Below, one piece after another: positions 1-7,756 of a stretch of 16,730 bases of DNA. How positions within the stretch are numbered: position 1 is the stretch's first letter; every line of letters begins with the position of its first letter. The translations under genes were made by a program, and so were the position numbers. Origin of the DNA: CAYVMN01 sp964452575 (GTDB lineage Bacteria > Desulfobacterota > DSM-4660 > Desulfatiglandales > Desulfatiglandaceae); assembly GCA_964452575.1 (NCBI GenBank), contig CAYVMN010000099.1, positions 1 through 16,730 of the forward strand. The letters run 5' to 3'. The notes beneath the pieces were generated by a model. That model ran no database searches. It had not been told where the DNA came from and worked only from the letters and a program-made list of their open reading frames with translations.

Positions 1-237
1 AGTGATTGGGTATCCCCCTGAATTTCGGCCCCCTTTCAAGGTTCATCCCGAATCAAGAAGCCAACGTAACGACCGTTCAGCGTTAGTGTGAGGCAGGAGG
101 ACGCCCAGAAAATCATAAGATCGAAAGCCTTCCTTTTGACATTTACCAAGCTTATGGCCCTTCCACTTTTTGTTTAGCACGGGATTTTAATGATTCTATG
201 GACGTTAAACACATTAGGGTCGGCAGTGGGGAAGGGG

Positions 238-1416
238 ATGTTAGGGGTTAATAAGAGGGCAATCATCCACCTGGATATGGATGCCTTTTATCCCTCAGTC
301 GAGGTCCTGGATCGTCCGAAGCTGAAAGGGAAGCCGGTGATCGTAGGCGGCAGCAGGGAGAGGGGGGTGGTCTCGTCTGCCTCCTATGAGGCCCGGAAGT
401 TTGGAGTTCACTCTGCCCAGTCAATGGCCAGGGCCGTGCGGTTGTGCCCGAACGGGATATTCCTGCCGGTCAGGATGTCGAGATACAAGGAGGTATCCAG
501 ACAGGTATTTGAGATATTCTACCGATTTACGCCGCTTGTGGAGCCCATATCCATAGACGAGGCCTTCCTGGATGTTACGGGTTCAGAGCGTCTCCTTGGC
601 AAACCGGTGGAGATAGCAAAGAGGATCAAGCATACGGTTTTTGAAGAGACCGGGTTGACGGTCTCAGCCGGGGTGGCGCCTAATAAGTTCGTGGCCAAGA
701 TCGCCTCAGACATGGAAAAGCCCGACGGATTAACCGTGGTGCCCCAGGACAAGGTCAGGGAGTTCCTGGACCCGCTTCCCATAGGCAAGATGTGGGGCGT
801 GGGCAAGAAGACCCAGGAGGCCCTGGTCCGTCTCAATATACGGACATTTGGAGACCTTCGCCGGACCCCTCTGAGGGTCTTAGAGCAGAGATTCGGTAAA
901 AACGGCATCAAGATGCATCTGCTATCCATGGGTATAGATGAAAGGGAGGTTGTGACAGGGCATGAAGCCAAATCCGTCGGTCATGAACGAACCTTTATGG
1001 AGGACATCTCAGATCTGGAGGCTGCCAAGAGAGAGCTGCTCGACCTTGCAAACCAGGTGGGTCGCAGGATGAGAAGAGAGGGACTTAGCGGGAGTACGGT
1101 CACCTTGAAAGTAAAATACAGAGATTTCACTCAGATAACGAGGGCAGAAACCCTTCAAAGATCCACTGATGACGGACTTGAGATCTACTCAAGTGCCAGC
1201 AGGCTCCTTCAAAAGACCCAGGTGGGGAAAAGGCCGGTCCGGCTTCTGGGGATCTCTTTGTCGCAGATCAGTCTTTCCGGGTCAGGAGAGCAGCTCTCGT
1301 TCTTCGGACAGGATGAGTTGTCTCAGAAGAGGAAGAAACTTAACAGGGCCCTTGATTCCGTCCGAGAAAAACATGGGGATAAGAGTGTCCGTCCGGGCAC
1401 ACTTCTTACAAAGTAG
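238..1416 (+). CDS. dinB: DNA polymerase IV (Y-family translesion polymerase)
   Basis: Y-family DNA polymerase that extends primers past damaged or mismatched template. Numbering is from the ATG at 238. The first catalytic block is HLDMDAFYPSVE, with metal ligand D13 and a steric-gate position Y18, where E. coli has Phe and archaeal Dpo4 has Tyr. The second catalytic block is SIDEAFLD (D107, E108). The helix-hairpin-helix region has GKMWGVGKKT, and the little-finger domain follows. Near the C-terminus QLSFF (about residues 352-356) matches the beta-clamp-binding motif. The 392-residue length is normal. An in-frame ATG at 190 with a CGGGA upstream would add 16 residues unlike the family; I prefer 238, preceded by GGGGAAGGGG. 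Its stop is 7 bp from the stop of the convergent BKACE gene. No SOS box was recognised upstream; a TTGACA at 136-141 has no convincing -10. Family assignment is very secure. Confidence 0.96.
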   Translation: MLGVNKRAIIHLDMDAFYPSVEVLDRPKLKGKPVIVGGSRERGVVSSASYEARKFGVHSAQSMARAVRLCPNGIFLPVRMSRYKEVSRQVFEIFYRFTPLVEPISIDEAFLDVTGSERLLGKPVEIAKRIKHTVFEETGLTVSAGVAPNKFVAKIASDMEKPDGLTVVPQDKVREFLDPLPIGKMWGVGKKTQEALVRLNIRTFGDLRRTPLRVLEQRFGKNGIKMHLLSMGIDEREVVTGHEAKSVGHERTFMEDISDLEAAKRELLDLANQVGRRMRREGLSGSTVTLKVKYRDFTQITRAETLQRSTDDGLEIYSSASRLLQKTQVGKRPVRLLGISLSQISLSGSGEQLSFFGQDELSQKRKKLNRALDSVREKHGDKSVRPGTLLTK

Positions 1417-1423
1417 GGTAGGA

Positions 1424-2320
1424 TTATATCTTATAGCATGGGGTGAGGTGCAGGATATCCCTGCTCTCCTGGATTGTTGCGGGCTCCTTTCCGAGCAGGC
1501 GAATGATCTCTACTGCCTTTTCCACCAGCTGCCGATTGCTGGTGGCCAACTCCCCTTTGCTGATCCGAAGGGTGTCCTCAAAACCTATGCGCACGTTTCC
1601 TCCCAGGAGAACGGACTGGGCGAGCATCTGGAAAGAGGTTGCCCCGATCCCGAATCCGGCCCATACGGCATCAGGGGGGAGGGCATGTTTCATCAAGGCC
1701 ATGTTTTGAGAGGTGGCAGGAATGCCCCATCGGGTGCCCATGCAGAGCTGAAACAGCGGAGGTCGTTTAACCCTCTTCGTTTCGATAAGGTGATTTGCAA
1801 TCTCAATATGTCCCATGTCGAAGACCTCAAGCTCAGGCTTGACTCCTGCAGCCCCTACCTGCTCGGCCATCCATTCCACGTGTGAGACAGAGTTTACAAA
1901 CACATGGGCCCCAAAATTCATTGAGCCCACGTCAAGTGAACAGATCTCGGGCACCAGACGAAGGACGTGCTCTATACGTCTTTGGGGAGGGCAGAGGGTT
2001 GAACCAGACGCAGGACCTGCTGGATCATTATGGTCGGGGATGAAGCGTGCACCGGCTCCGGTCGTGAGATTGATTATCATCTCGGAGCGGTCCCTGATCC
2101 GACGAACCACTTCCTCGTAAAGGGAGAATTCCATAGAGGGTTTCCCGCTATTCACATCGCGCACGTGGATATGGACCACGCTGGCCCCGGCTTCATGTGC
2201 ATCGAGTGCGCTTTCTGCTATCTCCTTGGGCGTTACAGGGAGTGAAGGATTCCCTGCCCGGTCACCTATGGACCCCGTGACAGATACCGTTACAACTACC
2301 TTTTCAGAACCCATTATCAT
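1424..2320 (-). CDS. BKACE-family beta-keto acid cleavage enzyme (DUF849), copy 1
   Basis: Zn-dependent beta-keto acid cleavage enzyme. The family condenses a free beta-keto acid with acetyl-CoA and releases acetoacetate (or an analogue) plus a new acyl-CoA. The TIM-barrel signatures are present: an N-terminal strand VVVTVSVTGS, the metal motif HIHVRD (H50, H52), INLTTGAG, CSLDVGSMNF (about 127-136), ELEVFDMGH, and IGFEDT with metal-ligand candidate E248 and acid D249. The 298-residue length is normal; residues about 92-118 form a longer loop than in the second copy. By remembered alignment to Kce (3-keto-5-aminohexanoate cleavage enzyme), the substrate-ammonium-binding Glu near residue 14 is absent, so that substrate is unlikely. 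ATGs at 2320 and 2314 are both possible; GGGGGAAA precedes the first. It is the last gene of the minus-strand cluster, 14 bp after the ligase remnant. The substrate cannot be read from the sequence. Confidence 0.93.
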   Translation of the reverse strand: MIMGSEKVVVTVSVTGSIGDRAGNPSLPVTPKEIAESALDAHEAGASVVHIHVRDVNSGKPSMEFSLYEEVVRRIRDRSEMIINLTTGAGARFIPDHNDPAGPASGSTLCPPQRRIEHVLRLVPEICSLDVGSMNFGAHVFVNSVSHVEWMAEQVGAAGVKPELEVFDMGHIEIANHLIETKRVKRPPLFQLCMGTRWGIPATSQNMALMKHALPPDAVWAGFGIGATSFQMLAQSVLLGGNVRIGFEDTLRISKGELATSNRQLVEKAVEIIRLLGKEPATIQESRDILHLTPCYKI

Positions 2321-2334
2321 TTTCCCCCGCCCTT

Positions 2335-2713
2335 CTATTCCGTGACGACCTTGAGGAATTTGTACTGTGCCACAAACTCCTCGTCGCCCTCCGATATAAA
2401 CTCGATCTCCGCACCCACTCCGAGTGTCTCTTTAATCCGTGAACCGAGGCGCTCTCTGGCCTCCTCCTCAGAAGCGGCCTCTGGGGGTCGGGCCACACGC
2501 AGGACTAGGTGCTCCTGCGGCTGATCTTTCCTTCTTAACCCTGGCCGTCAATCTCCCCAGTTGATCAAGGTCCGAGCCGGTCAGGCCGTAAATGGTGGGA
2601 ACACCCGTGGTTCCCGCAGTCCTCATAAGCTGGCTGATGTCGTAGGCAGGGACGCAAAGAAGGCCTGCATAAGGGTCTTTGCTCCTCTCCCTTTTGAGAT
2701 GTTTCTGGGTCAA
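2335..2713 (-). pseudogene. remnant of a phenylacetate-CoA-ligase-like (PaaK) gene, both 5'-truncated and internally deleted
   Basis: Two pieces of one AMP-forming acyl-CoA ligase sit side by side in different frames. The first (about 2713 to 2537) reads LTQKHLK, DPYAGLLCVP, then RTAGTTGVPTIYGLTGSDLD. This is the PaaK segment ending in the AMP-binding loop usually written SSGTTGKPTVVGYT. The second (about 2541 to the TAG at 2335) reads RKDQPQEHLVLRV followed by IKETLGVGAEIEFISEGDEE and ends YKFLKVVTE, which resembles the PaaK C-terminal domain. Some 85 N-terminal codons and roughly 250 central ones, including the nucleotide-binding core, are missing compared with a typical PaaK of about 430 residues. 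The frames differ at the junction near 2536, so no functional ligase can be made. Homology begins right at the stop of the acyl-CoA dehydrogenase gene. Assignment of the first piece is firm; the second rests on motif memory. Confidence 0.8.
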
Positions 2714-3855
2714 GGGCCCTGCATCAAGGCCCGGCCAATGACGAGTTTTTGAATCTCCGATGTACCGCCGCCTATCTCGCCCAGCTTGGCATCCCTGTAA
2801 TACCGTTCAACCGGATACTCCTTCATGTAGCCGTATCCGCCGTGAATCTGCACTGCATCTTGTGCCGTCCTGACTGCCATAGTGGAGGCAAAGAGCTTTG
2901 CCATGGCCGCCTCATGCCTTATTGTCTTCCCTTCTTCATAGAGCCACACGACCTTGTGCGCATAGGTACGGGCCATCTCCAGGTTCATGGCCATCTCGGC
3001 CAGCATACCCTGGACAAATTGAAAGGTCCCGATCGGCCTCCCGAACTGCACCCTATCCCGGGCGTAACGGATAGAGGCATCGAAACAGGCCTGGGCTATG
3101 CCGGTGGCAGTGGCTGCGGCCAGGGCCCTTTCCGCGTTTAGTGTTGTAAACATATCACTGAATCCATCCTCTTCTTTGCCCAGTACCTGATTCCTGTGCA
3201 CCCTCACCTCTTCGAGAAAGACCTCCCCTGTGGGCGAACATCTCATCCCCAACTTTTCAAAGGGTTTCCCGGTGTTGACCCCCTCCATGCCCCTTTCAAG
3301 GATAAAGTTGGTTGCCCCCTTGACGCTCCTATCTCCGCTGGTCCTGGCAACGACCAAGAAGTAATCGGCAAGGGGTGCGTTGGTGATAAAGGTCTTTGTA
3401 CCGCTTATGACAAAGTAATCCCCCTCCCTTCGTGCACGGGTCTGAATGCCGAGGGTGTCTGAGCCGGCGTTGGGCTCGGTGAGGCAGTAAAAGGCCAGTC
3501 TCTCTCCCTGGGAAACAGGCGGGATATACTTCTGCTTCTGTTCATCTGTCCCGAAGCGGGCAATGAAGTGGCAATGGTTCAAGGCACAGATGGCCACAGA
3601 GACCCCTACCCCAGCTGCCGACCTGCACAATTCCTCTTTAATGATGTACATGGTCATGAGGTCTGAAGCGCTTCCCCCGTACTCCGGCGGGACCAGGGTC
3701 CCCAGGAAGCCATGCTGCCCCAGTTTCCTGTAGACCTCCATGGGGAATCTCTCATCCGTGTCGATTTCCCTGGCAATGGGATCCAGCTCGGTCTCGCACA
3801 ATTTCCGGATGCTCCTCTGGGCTATCTGGTGCTCTTCAGAAAGGCCGAAATCCAT
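2710..3855 (-). CDS. acyl-CoA dehydrogenase (FAD-dependent)
   Basis: Flavoprotein that introduces a 2,3-double bond into an acyl-CoA and passes electrons to ETF. The 381 residues match the family length. Visible blocks are the all-alpha N-terminal domain, YCLTEPNAGSD (about 123-133), FITNAPLADYFLVVART, the GMRCSPTGEVFLEEVRV strand region, RYARDRVQFGRPI (about 264-275), QIHGGYGYMKEYPVERYYRD and the C-terminal GGGTSEIQKLVIGR. At the position of the MCAD catalytic Glu there is Gly363, as in isovaleryl-CoA-dehydrogenase-type enzymes. Glu242, in LNAERALA, lies where that subgroup keeps its base, suggesting a branched or otherwise unusual acyl group. ATG at 3855 is preceded by AGGGAG. It follows the second DUF35 gene by 39 bp. 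No ETF gene is in the window. Family is secure; substrate is unknown. Confidence 0.96.
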   Translation of the reverse strand: MDFGLSEEHQIAQRSIRKLCETELDPIAREIDTDERFPMEVYRKLGQHGFLGTLVPPEYGGSASDLMTMYIIKEELCRSAAGVGVSVAICALNHCHFIARFGTDEQKQKYIPPVSQGERLAFYCLTEPNAGSDTLGIQTRARREGDYFVISGTKTFITNAPLADYFLVVARTSGDRSVKGATNFILERGMEGVNTGKPFEKLGMRCSPTGEVFLEEVRVHRNQVLGKEEDGFSDMFTTLNAERALAAATATGIAQACFDASIRYARDRVQFGRPIGTFQFVQGMLAEMAMNLEMARTYAHKVVWLYEEGKTIRHEAAMAKLFASTMAVRTAQDAVQIHGGYGYMKEYPVERYYRDAKLGEIGGGTSEIQKLVIGRALMQGP

Positions 3856-3894
3856 ATTGTCTCCCTCTTGTAAGGCCTTTGGGTTAGCCTTCTA

Positions 3895-4419
3895 TTAATC
3901 TTTACGGATAGGGCGAAAGTACTTGATATCCAGGATATCCCCCTTCCTCTCCTCCCTCAAGACGGCCTCAACCCTTATCCCGATATGGAGGTCAGTGAGA
4001 TCTATCTCTCCCAATAGGTGAAGCAGCCCGGTATCTGCCCCGTCGAGCTTGACGAGTCCGTAAATGAGGGGAGAGGCGTAAGGGTGTATGGGAAGGGAAT
4101 AGTTGGTTACGGTATAGCTTTCGAGGACCCCCTTGTTTCCCACCTCCACCCAGTCCTCCATCTTCTCAAAACACCTCCCGCAGATCGTCTCCACCGGTAC
4201 GTACACGGTCTTGCAGGTCTTGCATCTGATGCCGAAGATCTTCCTCTTGTCCCTGAGCTCCACAAAAAAGCGGGTGGCAGTAAGACCTGGAAAGTACCGG
4301 TAGGGCATGACCAGCCTCCCCTCTGCCACATATGGATCCAGACTCAGGATGTCAAAACGCCTCCCCGGGGTGACAACATGGAACATGTCCTGATATGGGG
4401 TCGGTTTTTTCTCTGCCAC
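3895..4419 (-). CDS. DUF35 Zn-ribbon/OB-fold protein, second copy (thiolase partner)
   Basis: Small DUF35 protein with an N-terminal helical segment, a rubredoxin-like Zn ribbon (C66-x2-C69 and C80-x2-C83) and a C-terminal OB fold. The OB fold includes a GVLESYTVTNYS strand and a VEAVLREE strand near the end. DUF35 proteins form complexes with thiolases (archaeal HMG-CoA pathway, BbsAB of toluene degradation), retro-aldolases (Ltp2) or MaoC-type hydratases (ChsH1/H2), and help hold the acyl-CoA. The start is a GTG at 4419 preceded by GGGGAGGT. It begins 13 bp after the first DUF35 gene, so the two are surely co-transcribed. At 174 residues, with a longer N-terminal segment than its neighbour, it is a different paralogue rather than a recent copy. 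Which enzyme it serves is not shown by the sequence. Confidence 0.92.
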   Translation of the reverse strand: MAEKKPTPYQDMFHVVTPGRRFDILSLDPYVAEGRLVMPYRYFPGLTATRFFVELRDKRKIFGIRCKTCKTVYVPVETICGRCFEKMEDWVEVGNKGVLESYTVTNYSLPIHPYASPLIYGLVKLDGADTGLLHLLGEIDLTDLHIGIRVEAVLREERKGDILDIKYFRPIRKD

Positions 4420-4432
4420 GACACACCTCCCC

Positions 4433-4906
4433 TCAGCTTGATCCTATGGTTCGGAAGTGGATAATGTCTTCCATGGTGCCCTCTCTTTCCTCCGGGGGTT
4501 TGAAGACCGCCTCAACGGCCATACCTACCCTCACTCTTGTCGGGTCTTTCTCTGCCAGCATGTGAAAGAAGGCCACATCAGGGCCTCCATCCAGGACGAT
4601 GGCCGCGATTGTGTAAGGAACCGGCCTCATATCCCCGATGCCCGCATCATACATGGGATCCACAACAAAACTGTAGGATATCACTCGGCCTTGGTGAGAT
4701 AGTTCCACCCAGTCTTCACCCATCCCCACATGACAGCGGCCGCAGACAGGGGTGGGGGGGAGCTGGAGGCGGCCGCACTCGGGGCATCTGTTGGCAATAA
4801 TCCTGCCATCCCGAAGCCCCCTCAGGAAGGTCCCCAGGTGAAGACCCGCACCCCACCTGTATCTGAGATCAAGCGGGATGATGATCTCCAGCATTTCGTG
4901 ATCCAT
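4433..4906 (-). CDS. DUF35 Zn-ribbon/OB-fold protein, first copy (thiolase partner)
   Basis: DUF35 protein of 157 residues. A short N-terminal region (RYRWGAGLHLGTFLRGLRDG) leads to the Zn ribbon NRCPECGRLQLPPTPVCGRC (C41, C44, C55, C58), then an OB fold with GRVISYSFVVDP and a closing VEAVFKPPEE strand. All four metal cysteines are intact. The ATG at 4906 has GGAGGAG just upstream, which decides it over the in-frame TTG at 4918. It lies 48 bp after the thiolase-like gene and 13 bp before the second DUF35 gene. Its position directly behind the thiolase-like gene makes it the best candidate for that enzyme's acyl-CoA-binding subunit. This is inference from known thiolase-DUF35 pairs. Confidence 0.93.
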   Translation of the reverse strand: MDHEMLEIIIPLDLRYRWGAGLHLGTFLRGLRDGRIIANRCPECGRLQLPPTPVCGRCHVGMGEDWVELSHQGRVISYSFVVDPMYDAGIGDMRPVPYTIAAIVLDGGPDVAFFHMLAEKDPTRVRVGMAVEAVFKPPEEREGTMEDIIHFRTIGSS

Positions 4907-4954
4907 ATTCTCCTCCAACTATTCCAATATTTTTCAACCGGTGAACGATTACCT

Positions 4955-6130
4955 TCAAGTGTTCTTCGTAAGATAAAAGATCACGATCCAGCTTGCGGCC
5001 CCCCAGGCACATGCGATGGCCGTTTCGGCCCGCTTTCCTACCTGACGGGCCCCGGCCTCCCCCCTCAATTGCAGGGCCGCCTCTGCCACCCTGATTACAC
5101 CGGATGCGCCGATGGGATTTGTTGAGACAACCCCTCCGGAAGGCTCTATGAGGATCTCGCCTTCTATTCTAATGACCTCCTTTTCCACCAGGAGCCATGC
5201 CTGACCTTTCTTGCATATGGAAAAGAGCTCCATCCATGGAAAAAGGGCCCATGAGGACGGGGTGTAGAGTTCCCAGACATCAATGTCCCTGGCAGGCCTG
5301 GTGATCCCGTTCCTCCTGTAGAGCCTCGTTGAAGCCACCTCAATGGCGCTCGGCGCCGGTTGGGGCTCCACGCATCCGCCCCTGAAGACAGAGACCTCCC
5401 TGTGGGCCGTTTCCATATCCCTTATCCAGACAGGGGGTTTCGGCCCTTGCTTGCTCCGTCTTTCATTTGCAAGAACCAGGGCGCAGGCCCCACAGGAGGT
5501 GGGTGACATGTGGAGGAGTCTGACAGGCCAGACGAGTACCCTTGAGCCAAGGACATCCTCCACGGTCAATTCCAGTTTCAGGTGTGCGTGGGGGTTCCGC
5601 CTTGCGTTGTCTGCCATTATGACCCTCGCGAGTGCCGCGTGTTCCTCGCGGCACCCTGTCTCCTCCATGTAACTGAGCCCCATGGTGGCGAAGATCCCGA
5701 CGGCCCCGGCCGCCATACCCCTGTCGTAGAAAGGCTCCCTTGCAGTCACAAGTGAGGCTATGGAAGGGGCCGCATCCTGCTTCTGCCACCCTATGACCAG
5801 GGCAGTTCCAAAGACCCCGGAGGCGATATGGTGCCAGCCTGTTGCTACTGCCGTGGCCCCGCTGGTACCTCCTGTATTCATTTTGAGACCGGGCCTGAGA
5901 TACATCCCGGCGCCGTCAACCACGTTCTTGCTCGAGATGGTCCACCCGTCCCAGTGGTCCTGGGAACAGCTGATAGTGGCGTCAATACCGGTGCCGTCCT
6001 GGGTAAACCTAAGTCCCGTCTCCCTGAGGATCCTCTCGACTGGCTCAAAGGCCAGATCCTGGAGGTGCAACTCAGGCCTTGTTCCGTACCTTGTCTGTGA
6101 AACTCCAACTATTCCCACTCTTGGCGCCAT
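4955..6130 (-). CDS. thiolase-fold (SCP2/Ltp-like) protein lacking the canonical catalytic Cys and His
   Basis: Thiolase-superfamily protein of 391 residues, closest in style to the SCP-x/lipid-transfer group that works with DUF35 subunits. It starts MAPRVGIVGVSQTRYG, typical of that group. The segment LKMNTGGTSGATAVATG aligns with the nucleophile block (xNxxCxSG), but the Cys position is Gly88. The block usually written GGxxxxGHPxGASG reads GGVVSTNPIGASG, so the active-site His is Asn338. A Cys374 remains in the C-terminal ACAWGAAS block. With the nucleophile gone, ordinary thiolysis is unlikely; thiolase-like retro-aldolases such as Ltp2, docked on DUF35, are the nearest precedent for other C-C cleavage. 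The ATG at 6130 follows a strong AAGGAGAG; an in-frame start at 6202 would add 24 non-family residues. Fold is secure, reaction is inferred. Confidence 0.9.
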   Translation of the reverse strand: MAPRVGIVGVSQTRYGTRPELHLQDLAFEPVERILRETGLRFTQDGTGIDATISCSQDHWDGWTISSKNVVDGAGMYLRPGLKMNTGGTSGATAVATGWHHIASGVFGTALVIGWQKQDAAPSIASLVTAREPFYDRGMAAGAVGIFATMGLSYMEETGCREEHAALARVIMADNARRNPHAHLKLELTVEDVLGSRVLVWPVRLLHMSPTSCGACALVLANERRSKQGPKPPVWIRDMETAHREVSVFRGGCVEPQPAPSAIEVASTRLYRRNGITRPARDIDVWELYTPSSWALFPWMELFSICKKGQAWLLVEKEVIRIEGEILIEPSGGVVSTNPIGASGVIRVAEAALQLRGEAGARQVGKRAETAIACAWGAASWIVIFYLTKNT

Positions 6131-6167
6131 ATCTCTCCTTATGTTACCCGCACATGAGGTTTCTCTC

Positions 6168-7613
6168 TTACCGGCCTTTGAAGACAGGTTTACGCTTTTC
6201 AAGTTTTGCCCTTCCTGCTCCTTTATAAGACATGCCCTCCTCCTTTTGCTTTCGGTCGCCCTGGAGCGACAGCTCCGATACGACCCTTCGGAGGCGATCC
6301 TTCAGCCTTGAACAGATGAATTTACTGATACCTTCAACCTCACCCTGGATATCAGAGTGACTTACGTCCATAATGTCTACATAAAGACGATTTACATGGG
6401 GATACACGTCTCTGGCCCTATCAAAATATATGGACCGGTATACGTTTGCACCCAAGATAACGACTGTGAAATCGGCCTCAGGGCACACCTCCTTGATTAC
6501 CTGTTCGGCATTGCCCGGATATATGACAAGGGGTCTTTCATCTTCAATATAGAAGGATATATTTTCCCTGGCAATTTGATCCGTCAGCCCGTTCCGATCA
6601 GGTCCTCCGGTCTGGGATCTATCTCTTCTCTGTTTCACGATTTCTTTTTCCAGGCGGTCCTTTGCAGCAGCATAGATCTCCATTCTTAGCTTTTCCGTCG
6701 TTTCCTTAAAGAACTCTGTTGGTTTGAAACCGTGTCGAGATAAGCCCTTGTGCATATCCCCATAATAGAATTCCTTCATCATAGACGGCAAAAAGAGGAT
6801 CTTGACAGCATCGATTCTCTCAGATCCACAGAAGCATCTGCAGTGGCAATTCCTGTAATTCGCATCCCGAATCTTCTTATCTTCGAACTCCCCACCTGTG
6901 ATTGCCCCCACGTGATTAAATGCCTTAACAATAAAAGGGCACATCAAATAGTGATATATATGCGGCTCCTTTTCGAGGAGGTCTCTCAGCAATGCCAGCT
7001 CATCGGGTCTGAGTTTCATGACCTCCAGGTCTCTCGGAGAGGCCTTAACGCTCTTGTCCAGTAACAGCCCTTCATGTTCAATTAAGGTCTTGAGATCTAC
7101 CTTTTCCCCCCTATGAATCCTCTGCAATAACAGCAACCTCAAGGCCACAAACTCTGGCGCCGGGTAAATGCTTGCCACATCATAGTCTCCTTTATATAGA
7201 CTCAATCTATTATCATAATAGTAGAGAACTCTTGTCAGGGCCAAGAGATTGAAATCAAGGACCATCACATCCAGCTGGTTTTTTTCACGATCTGTCATTA
7301 CCTCAACGATGTTCCTAAAATCGAGCCTCTCGCATAACCCTCTTGTCTGCCAATCCCTTCTCGATTCAACGGGGCCTTCTTGACCGAGAACCACAAACAA
7401 TAAATAAGAGAGCACTTCTCCTGCATATTCCTGGGCCGGTGTCAGAGATCCATTTTGGGCCCTGGAGGTCCTCTCAGAAGCGGTCGTCTGGCCCTGAAGT
7501 GCGATCTTATGGGAAGTAGGGTCTGATGCCTTGCCTGCCAAGGGATGGTTTTGAAACGAAAAGAGGAATAGCCATAGAGAGACAGCAATGATATAAATGA
7601 TTTTTTGCTTCAA
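6168..7613 (-). CDS. unrecognised exported protein with a CxCxCxC motif
   Basis: I do not recognise this protein. From the TTG at 7613 it has 481 residues and begins with a signal-peptide-like stretch: KQK, then IIYIIAVSLWLFLFSF, then a polar region with LAGKAS. A TTG at 7685 with AGGGA upstream is also possible; it would add 24 residues and make the hydrophobic part an internal anchor. The middle is mostly helical and charged. Residues 256-262 read CHCRCFC, four Cys at alternate positions, suggesting metal or Fe-S binding. A mixed segment with VIYPGNAEQVIKEV and FTVVILGANVYRSIYFDRAR follows, and the tail is very basic. It is more AT-rich than the acyl-CoA genes after it, as if acquired separately. 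It is first after the promoter at 7757-7786 and 37 bp before the thiolase-like gene, hence likely the first gene of that transcript. Confidence 0.75.
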   Translation of the reverse strand: MKQKIIYIIAVSLWLFLFSFQNHPLAGKASDPTSHKIALQGQTTASERTSRAQNGSLTPAQEYAGEVLSYLLFVVLGQEGPVESRRDWQTRGLCERLDFRNIVEVMTDREKNQLDVMVLDFNLLALTRVLYYYDNRLSLYKGDYDVASIYPAPEFVALRLLLLQRIHRGEKVDLKTLIEHEGLLLDKSVKASPRDLEVMKLRPDELALLRDLLEKEPHIYHYLMCPFIVKAFNHVGAITGGEFEDKKIRDANYRNCHCRCFCGSERIDAVKILFLPSMMKEFYYGDMHKGLSRHGFKPTEFFKETTEKLRMEIYAAAKDRLEKEIVKQRRDRSQTGGPDRNGLTDQIARENISFYIEDERPLVIYPGNAEQVIKEVCPEADFTVVILGANVYRSIYFDRARDVYPHVNRLYVDIMDVSHSDIQGEVEGISKFICSRLKDRLRRVVSELSLQGDRKQKEEGMSYKGAGRAKLEKRKPVFKGR

Positions 7614-7698
7614 GATATGAACCCTGATCCTGTCAGAGCCATCTGAGGCCTCTATACACGCTTGGTGGTCTAGTAAAAAGTCCAATAACGTCCCTAAG

Positions 7699-7740
7699 AC
7701 GTCATTCCCGTGAAACTTGTCCTCGCGAAGGCGCGGAAAG
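7699..7740. repeat. degenerate dispersed palindromic repeat, copy 1
   Basis: The sequence begins GACGTCATTCCCGTGAAA and continues to CGCGAAGGCGCGGAAAG. It resembles the common bacterial GTCATTCCCG...CGGGAATCC inverted repeat, with a damaged centre. It lies in the 5' leader of the minus-strand cluster, between its promoter and the first gene. Two related fragments lie at 10917-10950 and 12176-12203. Confidence 0.55.
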
Positions 7741-7756
7741 GTTAATTTCGGAAGGG

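Noticed and set aside
136..141. TTGACA upstream of dinB as a promoter
   Set aside because: No acceptable -10 hexamer lies 16-18 bp downstream, and no SOS operator was recognised.
519..971. Minus-strand open frame of 150 codons inside dinB
   Set aside because: Antisense to a conserved polymerase gene, with no recognisable motif; a by-product of the GC-rich third positions.
1169..1885. Plus-strand open frame of 238 codons overlapping dinB and BKACE copy 1
   Set aside because: It is out of frame over dinB and antisense to the BKACE gene; the sequence has no family features, while both overlapped genes are clear.
5760..6311. Plus-strand open frame of 183 codons opposite the thiolase-like gene
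   Set aside because: It runs across the gap and two well-supported minus-strand genes and shows no family motif.
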